A DNA stretch of 64,000 nucleotides, from contig CM114272.1 in NCBI GenBank assembly GCA_050084515.1, positions 21,328,001 through 21,392,000 on the forward strand, given 5' to 3'. Both the position numbers and the translations under genes were made by a program. Shown here one piece after another: positions 33,908 through 44,399 of the stretch. This DNA is from Blasia pusilla (Eukaryota; Marchantiophyta; Marchantiopsida; Blasiales). The first letter of the stretch is position 1, and every line of letters starts with the position of its first letter. Under the pieces are notes generated by a model that was not told the DNA's origin, did not search any database, and saw nothing but the letters and a program-made list of their open reading frames with translations.

Positions 33908-34363
33908 TCATACAGTGTCGTATGCCTTCTTGAGGTCCAAGAAGAAGCAATAGGTGGGTTTCCCCTCTTTTTTCCGACCATGGATAATGTGACTGAAGGT
34001 GAAGATGTGATGCACACATCCTTGGGCTTGTCGGAAGCCAGTCTGGCCTTCCTTGATGCCAGAATTCTCCTCCAGGTACACAGAGATCCTATTGTTGAGT
34101 ATACGGCAAAGGAGCTTCCCGACTACACTCAGCAATGTAATACCCCTATAGTTTCCAGGGTCTTCTTGCTCACGCTTCTTGAAGAGGTTCATGATGACTC
34201 CCACCCGCCATCTTTGTGGGATAACTTCTACCCACCAGAGCAGGTTGAAGAGACTCACTAAAGAACGAGCCATAGCAGCATCGCCATACTTCAACAACTC
34301 ATTCACAAGCTCATCACCACCGCCTGCTTTGTGGTTCACAAGTTCTTTGATCGCTACTCCCAC
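33908..34363 (-). pseudogene. LINE reverse transcriptase, N-terminal and first catalytic blocks
   Basis: The 151-codon frame carries GVAIKELVNHKAGGGDELVN, IPQRWRVGVIMNLFKK, DPGNYRGITLLSVVGKLLCR, GIKEGQTGFRQAQGCVHHIF and YCFFLDLKKAYDTV, which holds the first catalytic Asp. It ends at the TGA. Target-primed reverse transcription in the nucleus is the known role of this family. Confidence 0.92.
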
Positions 34364-34364
34364 C

Positions 34365-35240
34365 TCAATCAGACCAATCGTTATATGGGTTTCCTAGCTC
34401 AACCTCATCATCTACCTTCTCCCGTTGTATCTTAACAAAATCCTCCACCACCCTCTCAAAGTTCTGCTCTTCAAGGGATGTCCGAGCGGGCTTCATGCCT
34501 AACTCCTTGTAATGGTCTTCCAACACATGTCGGATCTCTTTAGCCGTGGTTACCATTCCACCGTCTTTTCTCTTCAAGGCTTTTATCTCGTTTTTATCCC
34601 CGGCCTTGCTCAATTTCTGCACTTCCATTCTGAACTTTTTTTGATTCTCAGTGAAATTCTCATGGATAGATGAGTATATCGCTTGGTTCAATTTCTTCTT
34701 GTGCATACGCAAGAGAAGACGGGTTTCCTTGCGTAGGGCCACATATTGTGCCCACAAGGATGCATCGTCCCTGGCTTTGGCACTTGTTACATACGCTTCC
34801 CTTCGTTTGGCAATGGTTGCCTTGAGTTCCAAGGATCACCATTTGACGGCTCTGCCGCATATTATCAATTTCCTTCCGACAACAATCTTGGCAGCATCTG
34901 TCACTCCACGCTCCCACCATGCCAGCACCATGTCTAGAGTTGTTCTTGTGAACCCAAAGGTCTTGACAGTAGATGCAATGCCAGTGTCAAATGCCAAGAG
35001 ATTTTCTTCTAGCTTGCCAATGTACACCTTCTTGTTTCCCTCATCTTGGAAGTCCTCTATCCTCCATTTCTTGATCACTCTCTTCACTGGTTTGGTCGAG
35101 CATTTTAGCCTTTGCTACAACTCTGTCCAAACCAATGAATGATCTGATCTTCCAACGTCTATCGCATCCACTATGATCTTCCCACTGCGTGTGTAGAGTT
35201 CCTCATCCATAGCTATGTAGTCCACAATTGGGCTTTCATT
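34365..35240 (-). pseudogene. LINE endonuclease end and linker
   Basis: Around 35,210-35,100 the minus strand reads VDYIAMDEELYTRSGKIIVD and then GRSDHSLVW, the last conserved block of the LINE endonuclease. A charged helical linker follows (35,087-34,836 and 34,832-34,365) with KRREAYVTSAKARDDASLWA and LEDHYKELGMKPA, typical of the region before RT. An in-frame TGA splits it. Confidence 0.8.
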
Positions 35241-35657
35241 CTCCTTGCAGTTGACCCTATGTAGTCCAAGTCAGGGAACCCACCTTATGCCTATCACTAG
35301 TAGAAAAGGGGTCACTTTAAACCCATATCATTGTGACTCCTGTTACTTAGAGTCATTTTAATTACTCTTAGTTACTCCGAAATCCACATTGTGACTCGAG
35401 AATTACTCACACGGTAGGGGAGTCACAATTTGATACTTATTTAACAACATGAAAACATCTAGGAAGCCACTTTAATTTGTATATCAATGTTTAAAACCCA
35501 GCCATGTAATGAGCAAAATGAACATTTTATTTCTCCTCTCTATCTTCCAAAGAATGACCTAGATCATCTAACCTACAACTATAGTATTCTGAAGAAAATG
35601 ACTAAAACTTGTTTAAAGATAGGGAAAAACGTTAGAGATAGGAAGGTAAGGGAAAAA

Positions 35658-36700
35658 GGGTTTAGACCCTAAACCCTCTTGAGGTTCAAAAACCCTAACA
35701 TCAAGAGCCCCCGTCCGCATTTCCCCCTCCCCCGTGCCCCAACTCTCTATCTCTCTTCCAACTTGTAACTGGTCGAGCTTCCTTCAATAGGCTGCATAAG
35801 AGGCAGGGTAAGCCTCTCTCTCTCTCTCTGCAAATTGCGCATAATTATCGTTCAAGGAGAATTGCACAGCGTTGCCTCTTGTCCTCACGGCAACTAGCAA
35901 ATTTGGGTGAGCTTCCGTCTATGCCAAAGATGTGGCCTTTGGGCTTCGCACTCCATTTCAGGTTTTTGCGCATGTGCCAAGTCCCGATGCAAATGGCGAC
36001 TGCAGTGTTTCCCTGCCCCTTCGATTATGTCGTAGTGGATTTATGCAAAACAGTCTTCTTTTGTCACTTCTTGACCTTTAGCGATGACTTCGACTCTCAT
36101 CACTTAACTGCGAGAAATAATGAGAGGGCCTTTGTAGCTCGAATAGCCCAACAGTGGAAGCCTGCGATAGTTTGATTTACAACGTATCGTTATGAGTTGG
36201 TTTCAGCAGCTGTGCTTCCTCAGATTGTGTTGGGCTTCCAGCTTTGCTCTATGGGAAAGTCCTTCCCTCACTTCACTACATTCGAGGCAGTGGAACTGCT
36301 CTAATTTCTAGACACAGCTCTATTTCCAAGGGAGCTTCATAGGTGGCCTTTGATTGCACACACCGAAACATAAAGTGCGAGAGTGAGCGCTTTGTGCAAT
36401 GAGCTTGAAGAATGGTTGTCTCCTCCGAGCTATGAAGGGGGTTACTTGTGGATCCGCAGGTTCGGCGAGAGTGCTAGAAGCTTTCATCTTGCCTTGCCTG
36501 CACCTTCGATTGGTCACTTGTATTCTTCACATTGATCGAGTGATTCCATTTGCGTGTGCAGACAAGCGCCGCCCACAGTTGGACATGTATAGACCTGTAT
36601 GTGTTTGCAACGCCCTTCCAAGTAACTTGGGACTACTACTTCACTGCTCACCAGCATACTTTGAAGATCGCCAATTGGGAAAATGGGGAGCTTAAATACG
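35658..36700 (+). pseudogene. Gene-like fragment, possibly captured host exons
   Basis: Near 35,660-35,700 lie two telo-box-like strings (ACCCTAAACCCT, AAAACCCTAAC) followed by a CT-rich leader around 35,812-35,830, the make-up of many plant 5' leaders. Two exon-like frames follow. 36,374-36,535 encodes NELEEWLSPPSYEGGYLWIR and RSFHLALPAPSIGHLYSSH. 36,562-36,699 has a TGTGCAG acceptor before it and GTAAGA donor after it, and encodes WTCIDLYVFATPFQVTWDYY in 46 codons. I do not recognise the protein. It lies between the CACTA terminus and the CACTA second ORF, on the opposite strand to the transposase. Confidence 0.45.
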
Positions 36701-37015
36701 TAAGATTCCTACATTTCTTCTTTCAATCTTAAAAGAGACATCGATTGCATTTGTTTCCAATCACTTGTGGATAAAAACGGATTTGTATCTCCGTTCAAAT
36801 AATATAAGCAAATGCAAGAAAATAGGATTCTAATCACCAACTCCAACAAAATAGGACCAGAGTTTCAGATTATAGTATTAAACAAAAGGGTCTTGTAACC
36901 TATTCCAATGGAAAAAATTCCATTCATAATAGTCATAATTGGTTGTGCTTCTATAAGATATGGTCACCTATTCCAATGGAGTCTCTTTCTTCAATAACCT
37001 CTCGGGCCATGAGAC

Positions 37016-37264
37016 CTAAGACCCAGCAGATTGGTTCAAGAACAATGGTGGGGGTTCATCATCACGATTTGGAAATGGCAGTTCCACATCGCCATTCAAA
37101 ATTACCTTGATATCAACCCTCACACATCCAAATGGGATTGCTTTCCCATGGATCATGTCTCGACGTGCAAGACCCGATACATATCCTGCTCCCATAGGTT
37201 GGCGTGTGTTTTTGTTTTGCTTCATCAAGACATAATCACCTATCACAAGCTCATACAAAAACAA
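37016..37264 (-). pseudogene. CACTA second ORF, C-terminal domain (DUF8039-like)
   Basis: The frame reads VIGDYVLMKQ, GAGYVSGLARRDMIHGKAIP and then GCVRVDIKVILNGDVELPFP before the stop. The run of a beta-rich segment with HG..(I/L)P..CV.V.I..V..G...LP.P is what I know from the C-terminal domain of plant En/Spm second-ORF proteins. It lies downstream of the Transposase_24-like piece on the same strand. Confidence 0.6.
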
Positions 37265-37688
37265 CCAAAGACCATGAGTATAACTTGTTCACTTGGAATG
37301 ATAAATCCAAGAATATACACTCTACACATGCATGAAACAAAAGAAAATGCATCATTAACACAACCACAAGAGTTACTTTCAAAATGCTCCAACCAATGTT
37401 AGGAATGTTGGAAGAAAAGATAGGATGTGCTTGGTTGGTCTACAATGTATACATGAACATGGTCAAACACTTGAGTTGTTCCTATTGAAGTTTGAAAGCA
37501 ATATAAGAGGATGTAGTGAAAAGAAGAGGGAAGAAAATACAAGGAAAAAATATTGATGGACCAGGTCTAAAACTTACAGCCAATTTCTCTTTCTTCTCCA
37601 CTCGAGACTCCTCCTTCTTCTTCTTTGGAACCCCTTGCTTTGGTTGGAGGTGATGTTTACCATCCTGCTTGTTTTGTTCTTCTCTATT

Positions 37689-37946
37689 TCACACCAAGGT
37701 GGACTCATCTGGTTTCAATCCCTCCTCAATGCAATGTGCAGCCTCCCTAATAGTAGCTAACTGTGGATCACTAGTTGTTAGACAAGGAGATACTGTAGCT
37801 TTTGTTTGAGTTTCTCCGTCCACCTCCAGATCAACCAATGGTTGGGAACTCTCATTTTTTCTCACATTCAAGGTAGGAGCCAAGGAAGGTGAACTTGGGT
37901 TTTTAGATGATTCCACTACAAACTTGGAGACCATCTCTTGAATCAA
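37689..37946 (-). pseudogene. CACTA second ORF, linker segment
   Basis: An 85-codon polar frame (EMVSKFVVESSKNPSSPSLA, then CIEEGLKPDESTLV) lies between the Transposase_24-like and DUF8039-like parts and fits the low-complexity linker of such proteins. Assigned mainly by position. Confidence 0.45.
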
Positions 37947-38352
37947 ACCAAGGGTCTGCCTAATAGCCTTTAACTCACTCTATGTAAATTATCCCTCTTT
38001 CTCTAAAATTTCCATTTGGTGTGTCAATGTAGAACCAGATCCCTACAAAAAAGTACAGCATCACAAGGCTAACAGATGTGAAGAGGAATAAAAAAACATA
38101 ATAAAAAAAATGAATCCCCCGATATGGATGAAGTAGCACAAAAAAATTATGAAGGAAGGCAAGTGACCATGGTGCCGACAGTGTGCTGACTAGGGCCACC
38201 CTCACATGTCCCAAGTGAATCTCCCAACTCTTGTAACGAAGGGCTCTCTCCCCTTTCTTTTGTCTACAAGATCATAATTACATTGTTAATAAGAACCTTC
38301 ACATGATCCATATGAAAACCAAGTAGAAATTCAACAAACTAAAGTAGAAACA

Positions 38353-38766
38353 TCATAGTAGAAAGCATTTACATACCAAAAAGAGTTTCACTCCTTTGTG
38401 ACCAGTTCGACCCATTTGATTAGGATGTTCAATCTTGCCTCTATTTATCTTCATCCTCTCTAATTTTTCCAATCTCTCTAGTGAAAGCCAATAAGTTTTG
38501 AGGGCTTCCCAAGTATGAGGAAGTATATCTGGAGGTGTTGGGCAATCCATGCTAAGCCCTAAGATATAAAAGAGCTTCTTCAAACGAGCTCTTTCTCTTT
38601 TCATTATATTTGCTAAGGTCGACTTAAAAAATAGATCACTCAACTCATACCCAACATACTCCCAACTGTCTTCCATCTCTCTTCTCACAGTCTTGATGTC
38701 AAAATCAGATTTTTTTTCCAGATCACGTGTACTAAGGTCCAAACAGCAAAGGGCACAAACCTTCAA
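38353..38766 (-). pseudogene. CACTA second ORF, Transposase_24-like domain
   Basis: The 137-codon frame contains MEDSWEYVGYELSDLFFKST, then WEALKTYWLSLERLEKLERM and KINRGKIEHPNQMGRTGHKG. A segment of the form W..L..YW.S...(K/R)...N.....H..G is typical of the Ptta/En/Spm Transposase_24 family, the plant TNPA/TNPD partner proteins of CACTA elements. It is uninterrupted over about 130 codons, but start and downstream exons are not certain. Confidence 0.6.
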
Positions 38767-40535
38767 CTCATCATTCCAAGTTGTCTTCCCAACACAACCA
38801 GAAACAACCAGAATTCCAAGTTGTCTCCGGATGATGTAACTTCCACTCTTGGCTTCAATCCCTTTTCAAGTAGAGCCTTTGTATTTGTTTACCATTGCTT
38901 GAGGCTTTCTTGGCAATGATGATGAGCTAGAGAGCTTGTTATAACAAGGCCACCAATAGGATCACTGGACATAGTTTCAAAAATATTACAAAAGATAATA
39001 AGAGATCAGAAAAGAGATTCAAAGAGTTTTCTTAAACAAATCGAGTTCATGTAATGCAGCTTCTTTGTAACAAGGATACTAACTAGTTGGAGGAGTTGGA
39101 CCTCGAGGATGGCGCCCTGGAGACTTCTCAATGATATTTGTAGAAGGGGGTTCTTGTGTTGTATTGTGGATACCATGCGTGGGTGGCATCCCAAAATATG
39201 GATTTGGTGAATAGTAGGGTCCTAGTGTCAATTGCAATTATAAACATCCAAAAACTAGATCCTCATCCTAGAGAAAAAAACACTTGGTAAAATTCAGCAA
39301 AGAATCTTACGATTAAAAGCTATAATGAAACATCAAGAGAGGGAGAGTGCACTACAAAAATCCCACCTCAAGGAACAAGCCATTGTGGAAACCTTGGATA
39401 TGAAGGCCTGGGCCATTGATTGGTAGGTGGCATGTGGTATTTTCCATATTCAACCATAGGTGGCATCTCCTGTTTATACCATCGCTAGATTAGTATTACA
39501 CATTACAGTTCTATGAATGAATAATGCAATCACTCTTCTCCTTCACATTAGAGGGACTGGAAAATATAGTATCATTTTGTCCTTTGAATCTTTTCTAGTC
39601 TTATTCAAGAACACTATCTCAAAAATTTGTTGGCTGAAATTTAAAGTAGAGTGAACAAGAGTTGCTTCAATATTGATCTTCATTACCTTTGGTCGACTCA
39701 ACTTAGGTCGCTTTTTTGAATGGTGCATAGATGGCACTTTTGAAGGTGATGTATTGTTCATCATTGGTGTCTCAGATAGAGAATCTGAGGATTACTTCTC
39801 CATTTTCACATCAAACCCTCCATCTGACTCTTATGTATCATCTGCATTCTACAATGATCCATCAATGGACCCATCCATCGTCTCTTCTAGACGACATTGT
39901 CGAGTATGGTGTTTCTTGTAAGGGATGGATGATCTTGCATCCTCACTACTCATGCGTCTGGGAAGTTGCATCTTAGGAGGTGTACTTCTCATAGCCAATC
40001 TGAAAGGAAGAAAAAAATAGAAGCCACTTTGAGTAGTACAAGAAAATATCAATAAGTAGGTCTCCAAGGTAGGAGATTTCTCATCATGAGTACATATGGT
40101 TAGTCCATGCATCAAAGAGGATTTAGAAGTGTAGGGTCAAGCATGAAGAGTGATACACATATAAAAGGGATCCAAAGGATTTAATGCATCCTATTTTAAA
40201 ATTATTGCACACAAACTCGACCATTAACCGAAACTCTTTGCCGATTTTTTAAATCTTTTCCCCTCACAAGTTTGCATCACTCCTCCCTAGCAAGAAAATA
40301 CTCAAGGTCCTCATCTGTAGGACTATCTTTGCTCGTAGCTGAACAATCCACAATGTTAGTGGTAGTATCTCTTAATTACCATCCAGTAGAAATTTGAGAT
40401 AACTTGGGCCTCAACCCAGAACCTCGCCTCAAATTGATAGTAAGAATTTTCATTTTATAAAAGTAGATTCTCCTTGCACCATAATACGGATCAAACCAAG
40501 TATCATGACTCTGAAAAAAGGTTACAAATTGAAAT

Positions 40536-41081
40536 TTAAGAGTCACTAGAATCTGATTCTGATACCATATCAGAATTTGAACGATTGCTTGCATCTCCTA
40601 TATTATCAGATGGCAATTTATTTGCAGCCACTGTACATTCTGCTATTGTAAGGGTAACAACCCCCTCTAAAGATACCTCCATGTTTCCTATTTCAATGTT
40701 TTCTTGTGGTTTAAAACCAAACAAGTCAACATGGTTATAACAAGCATGATCAACACCACCACCAACTACTCTTCTACCACGAGCTTGTTTTTGAAACACA
40801 ATTTTCCAGCCACGTTTTTCTTCTACATCAGCAAAGAAAACTTGCTCCACTTGGCTAGGAAATACAAATGGCTCTTGTCCAAATGGTAAGCACTTACAAA
40901 AATTTTCCAATAAGAACCCATCTTCGTCAAGTACCATGCTTGGGTCATGGCTAGTCCACTGTGATTGGACCCACTTCCCTCTCATATGGATCACTGGCTG
41001 ATCTATGATTCCATCGTCCAAGACCAAAATCTCTTGTAATATCCCTACATAAGCATACTTTGAAGTCCAATCATTCCCCAC
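40536..41081 (-). pseudogene. CACTA transposase, DUF4216-like C-terminal part
   Basis: The 181-codon frame has YVGILQEILVLDDG, the region around EPFVFPSQVEQVFFADVEEK, GWKIVFQKQARGRR and an acidic serine-rich tail ending SDSSDS. The block FV..SQ..QVF(Y/F)..D....W..V...KPR-like is the usual DUF4216 signature found C-terminal in plant TNP2 proteins. It is the best preserved piece of the transposase. Confidence 0.75.
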
Positions 41082-41591
41082 TCCATTTTTAGAAGTAAAA
41101 TAGAAGCTATCCGAGAATCATAAGTTGACCATGCTACCAAATCTCCCTCATCAACTCGAAAGTGATTTCCATACGCCTTCATTTTTCTATAAGATTTATA
41201 AATTCAAGAGGGTGGAATTACTAGGTTCATCACCAATGCATTTACCTCGTTACCTTCCTCAACCCACTATTGTACCTTAGGTCTTATCTAGGATGAAATT
41301 GTCTCCCCAATCCTTCCCTCTACCTTGAATAGTGTGTCAAAATTAAAGAAGCACTTGGAAATAAGTACTTTCATTTTGTTGGCCAATCAAAGAATATGAT
41401 CAAGTACTACTTCTACACTGGAAAATTGAATACCTTTAATGAAAAAGTGCAAGGGAAAGCTTATGAATAAAGAATTTACTCCCACCATTCGCTCATGCAT
41501 GTTGTCTTCTCCAACACATACTGATGAGCACTTCCAAGTAATCTTGCTGCTTCTAGAATCTCCACCGAGGATACCTTCCTCCAAAAATATC

Positions 41592-42011
41592 CTAGACATT
41601 CCCATAATAGTAGTTCTCATTAGAACCTTCATCAATCCTCTTACAAAATAGGGGCAAGAATTGTTGCATGAAAATATGAAGATCATGAGACTTCAAACTC
41701 CCTATTGTCTTTCTGAGAATGTGTTTTTGTAATGATTCAGCATATCCACTTGGCACTTTCAATGCAGCCACCCTACTTGTGAACATCTTCACTTCTTCAG
41801 GTGTAAGCACGTACTCTGCTCTTGGTTTTACCTTCACTGATTCCCTTGATGGATGAGGTTGTAACCATAAGTTCTTTCGAATCCCCCTAACTTCTAAATC
41901 TAGTCTCACTTGAATAGAGTCTTTCTTCTTAAGACCTAATAATTTTTTGAGGGTGTTATCAGAGACATTTTTCTGGAAATGCATGAGATCCAAGGTATGT
42001 CGTATCAACAA
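41592..42011 (-). pseudogene. CACTA transposase, middle part (DUF4218-like start)
   Basis: Frame of 139 codons with LIRHTLDLMHFQKNVSDNTL, VRGIRKNLWLQPHP, AEYVLTPEEVKMFTSRVAAL and SLKSHDLHIFMQQFLPLFCK. H..D.MH..KNV.D.....L and LK.HD.H..MQ..LP are classic TNP2 core-to-DUF4218 strings. The remaining DUF4218 (41,590-41,390) is broken by stops. Confidence 0.85.
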
Positions 42012-42332
42012 ATCCTAAGAACACAAAAACCAGATATAAGAGAGGAAGAGTATGAACTTGATTGTGTAAAATAGATGAAGAGATTAAATAAAAATAACTT
42101 CAAGACAGATAGACACTTCAACTATCTTACTGTAATAGCTATGGAAGATGAGTCAACATACCTTCCAATAGGTGAGATCAAAGAGGACACTCCTCCTTGC
42201 AATCCCATACATCTTATATGGATCCTGCTCTAGGATCTCTCCCCTCTTGAATTTTCCCTTTGGTGTTGTGTTATAAAGTTTCTTGGCTTCTGCCCACTCA
42301 AGGACTTGGCTACTCGACACACGAATGGGAGT

Positions 42333-43046
42333 TTAATAACTCTCAACCTTACAATTAAAGTGCTTGGCCATGTTTCCTTGTCGATAAGGATGGGTAATCC
42401 GCATATACCATCTATGTCCTTGGTATGTATGATTGTGGCATGGCTCTGAATAATACAAGTCTACCCGAGGGCCACAAACTACACAAGCTAATCTACCTTT
42501 TGTAGCTTGGCCTGAGATGACACCAAATCCTGGGTAGTCATTAATAGTCCAGATAAGAATTGCCCTCAAAAGGAAATTTTGGTTTCCGTCAATTGAACTT
42601 TGGTCAAAATCAGGAACCCCTAGCCATAGTTGTTGTAGCTTTTCAATGAGAGGAGCTAGATAGACATCTAAATCATGGCTTCCTACCAACTCCTTCCCTG
42701 GAATGATAAGAGCCAATTGTAAGAAAAATTTCTTTGTACACAACCAGGGAGGTAAATTGGAGTTAACAAGGACAATTGGCCATGTAGACCACACAACCTT
42801 TTTATCGTTGAATGGATTCACACCATCTAAAGCTAAACCTAGTCGAATATTTCTAGGTTCATCGCTAAAGTCAGGCCAAGTTTGATCTATATGTTGCCAT
42901 TGTTTGGAATCTCTTATATGACTAACCATACCATCATATGATTGGTTCTTTGTTATCCAAGTCATGAGCTCAGCAATACTTTTACATCGATACATACGTT
43001 TTAGTCTAGGAATAATAGGGAAATGGCGAAATACCTTCACCGGCAA
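42333..43046 (-). pseudogene. CACTA transposase catalytic core (Transposase_21)
   Basis: The 237-codon frame includes FPIIPRLKRMYRCKSIAELM, W.DFSDEPRNIRLGLALDGVNPF with the conserved Asp, NLPPWLCTKKFFLQLALIIP, GKELVGSHDLDVYLAPLIEK, LRAILIWTINDYPGFGVISG and KGRLACVVCG. These are the hallmark Transposase_21 blocks; the DG(F/V)NPF Asp belongs to the catalytic set. It is uninterrupted apart from its joins to flanking exons. Confidence 0.92.
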
Positions 43047-43154
43047 TTGGCTTTTTCCAACTTCTCAAAATTGAGGAGCATTGCACGTTGAACATTTCTC
43101 CAAGTCCTTATTTGTATTCCTAAAAAACATGCATCCGTTTGGGCAAGCATGGAT

Positions 43155-44001
43155 CTAAACATAGTTTAAACCTAGCTTTGTGATCAACCCTTTGGCTGCA
43201 TAGTGATTTTTAGGAACAGAGTTGTTTTCACGTATAACTTGAGTCCCTAAAAACTTCAATAGCTCATCTACTGCATCATTCGGTACACTATGTGCACCAC
43301 ATATGTTTAAGAGTATCATTGTAAATGTTAACAGAGTTGTTTTCACGTATAACTTGAGTCCCTAAAAACTTCAATAGCTCATCTACTGCATCATTCGGTA
43401 CACTATGTGCACCACATATGTTTAAGAGTATCATTGTAAATGTTAACTTACTAGTCTTAGCTCCAGGATAAAGCGGCTTACATGCTGACTTCAATGCAAC
43501 CTCATATATTGTCCAATCCTGTGGGTCGTAACCTTGTTCACCTTGGCTTACTCCAGTCTTAAACGGCTGGTCTTCTTTATTAAAAGGAGGAATATCAAGA
43601 GTAGGATTTTCAAAGCTTCCAAAAGCTTCGTTGATCATTCTGAGAACCTCAAAATCATCTGACGTAGATTCTAGAGGGATTGGGGCATCCACTATGGTGC
43701 TATTATTCTTTGATCTAAGCACATGGTTAGCATCTTCTTTCCATTCATCGTCAAAAGAGTCATATTCCCGAACCATTCTTGAGATCCTATGTGCATGAGT
43801 TCTCTTATAGATCATAAGGTGTTTTTTGATGATTGAAATAATCCTCAATCGACACCCCTTGCACTCAGTGTATGGACATTCCAGTTTGCTCAAACCAAGC
43901 TTCTTTGCTTGCTCCTTTTCTCTATGCCATAACTTTTCATCATGAATAGCAATTCGATATGGGTTACTCAAAGCATAGGAGTCACTGTTGAACAAATACA
44001 A
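43155..44001 (-). pseudogene. CACTA transposase N-terminal part, frameshifted by a tandem duplication
   Basis: The frame from 44,001 reads LSKLECPYTECKGCRLRIIS, EYDSFDDEWKEDANHVL, LYPGAKTSKLTFTMILLNIC and DELLKFLGTQVIRENNS. A 115-bp tandem duplication then repeats the last ~38 codons and throws the frame off. The original frame resumes in 43,346-43,155 with PKNHYAAKGLITKLGLNY. This is the TNP2 N-terminus, including the transposase-associated region with its CP...C..C zinc-binding pattern. Confidence 0.85.
43215..43444. repeat. Perfect 115-bp tandem duplication
   Basis: 43,215-43,329 and 43,330-43,444 are identical, each starting AACAGAGTTG and ending GTAAATGTT. Since 115 is not a multiple of three it shifts the transposase frame. 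Perfect identity means it is recent, or an assembly artefact. Confidence 0.95.
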
Positions 44002-44399
44002 AAGAAAGGATCTGAATTATTCTAAATAAAAGCTTCACTATCACTAAAAAAAAGCTCCATGTAGGACAGAATTCAACTATTCAGGTGTAACAACACAAAA
44101 ATATCACAAAGGAACAACACATGTGATGAAACTACCTCTTGGAGGTAGTTTCCTAGAATAAGAGAATAACTCGCATTGTCACATAAACTCCCATGGAGTC
44201 TGGAAGTGGCTGTTGGATATGCTGAGCGATAGAAGTTTGAGATAATTTATAAACTCTGTGAGTAGAAAACTATCTTTTGATGATGATGCCTTCCATTTTG
44301 GCACCTTTATAAAATATTCTAGACTATCGTGATGGTTCTCATTTCTAACCACGTTAAGAAATAATTTTTTTGCTAGCTATCCAAATCAAGCCTACCTTT

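Larger units (their letters stand above)
32423..35287 (-). mobile_element. LINE (non-LTR retrotransposon), 5' truncated, lightly damaged
   Basis: Minus-strand order: the end of an apurinic-type endonuclease with SDHSLVW near 35,120, a linker, reverse transcriptase, and a C-terminal CCHC-like zf-RVT module. Damage is light: an in-frame TGA after AVKW (34,838-34,836), a frameshift near 34,380, and a TGA in the KKAYDTV..RDEL block (33,910-33,908) where a tryptophan is usual. The 5' end is lost a few bases from a CACTA terminus at 35,295, so either the CACTA landed beside or in it, or reverse transcription stopped there. Confidence 0.9.
35295..44040 (-). mobile_element. CACTA (En/Spm) DNA transposon, decayed; left terminus found, right terminus not
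   Basis: The left terminus reads CACTAGTAGAAAAGGGGTCA, with TGTGACTC/GAGTCAC-type subterminal motifs repeated at about 35,333, 35,353, 35,392 and 35,418. Such clustered motifs are where the En/Spm TnpA class protein binds. On the minus strand the interior carries a TNP2-type transposase (44.0-40.5 kb) and a second ORF (38.8-37.0 kb). I could not find the matching CTACTAGTG terminus to the right, so the end at 44,040 is approximate. All coding parts are broken. Confidence 0.8.

Noticed and set aside
33368-34397. Plus-strand ORFs of 72-106 codons, also 34,651-35,142 (163 codons)
   Set aside because: They are antisense to the LINE reverse transcriptase and linker.
39349-39363. CACTACAAAAATCCC as a second CACTA terminus
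   Set aside because: It lies inside the CACTA interior with no subterminal motif cluster; on the minus strand it reads like a splice acceptor (TTTTGTAG).
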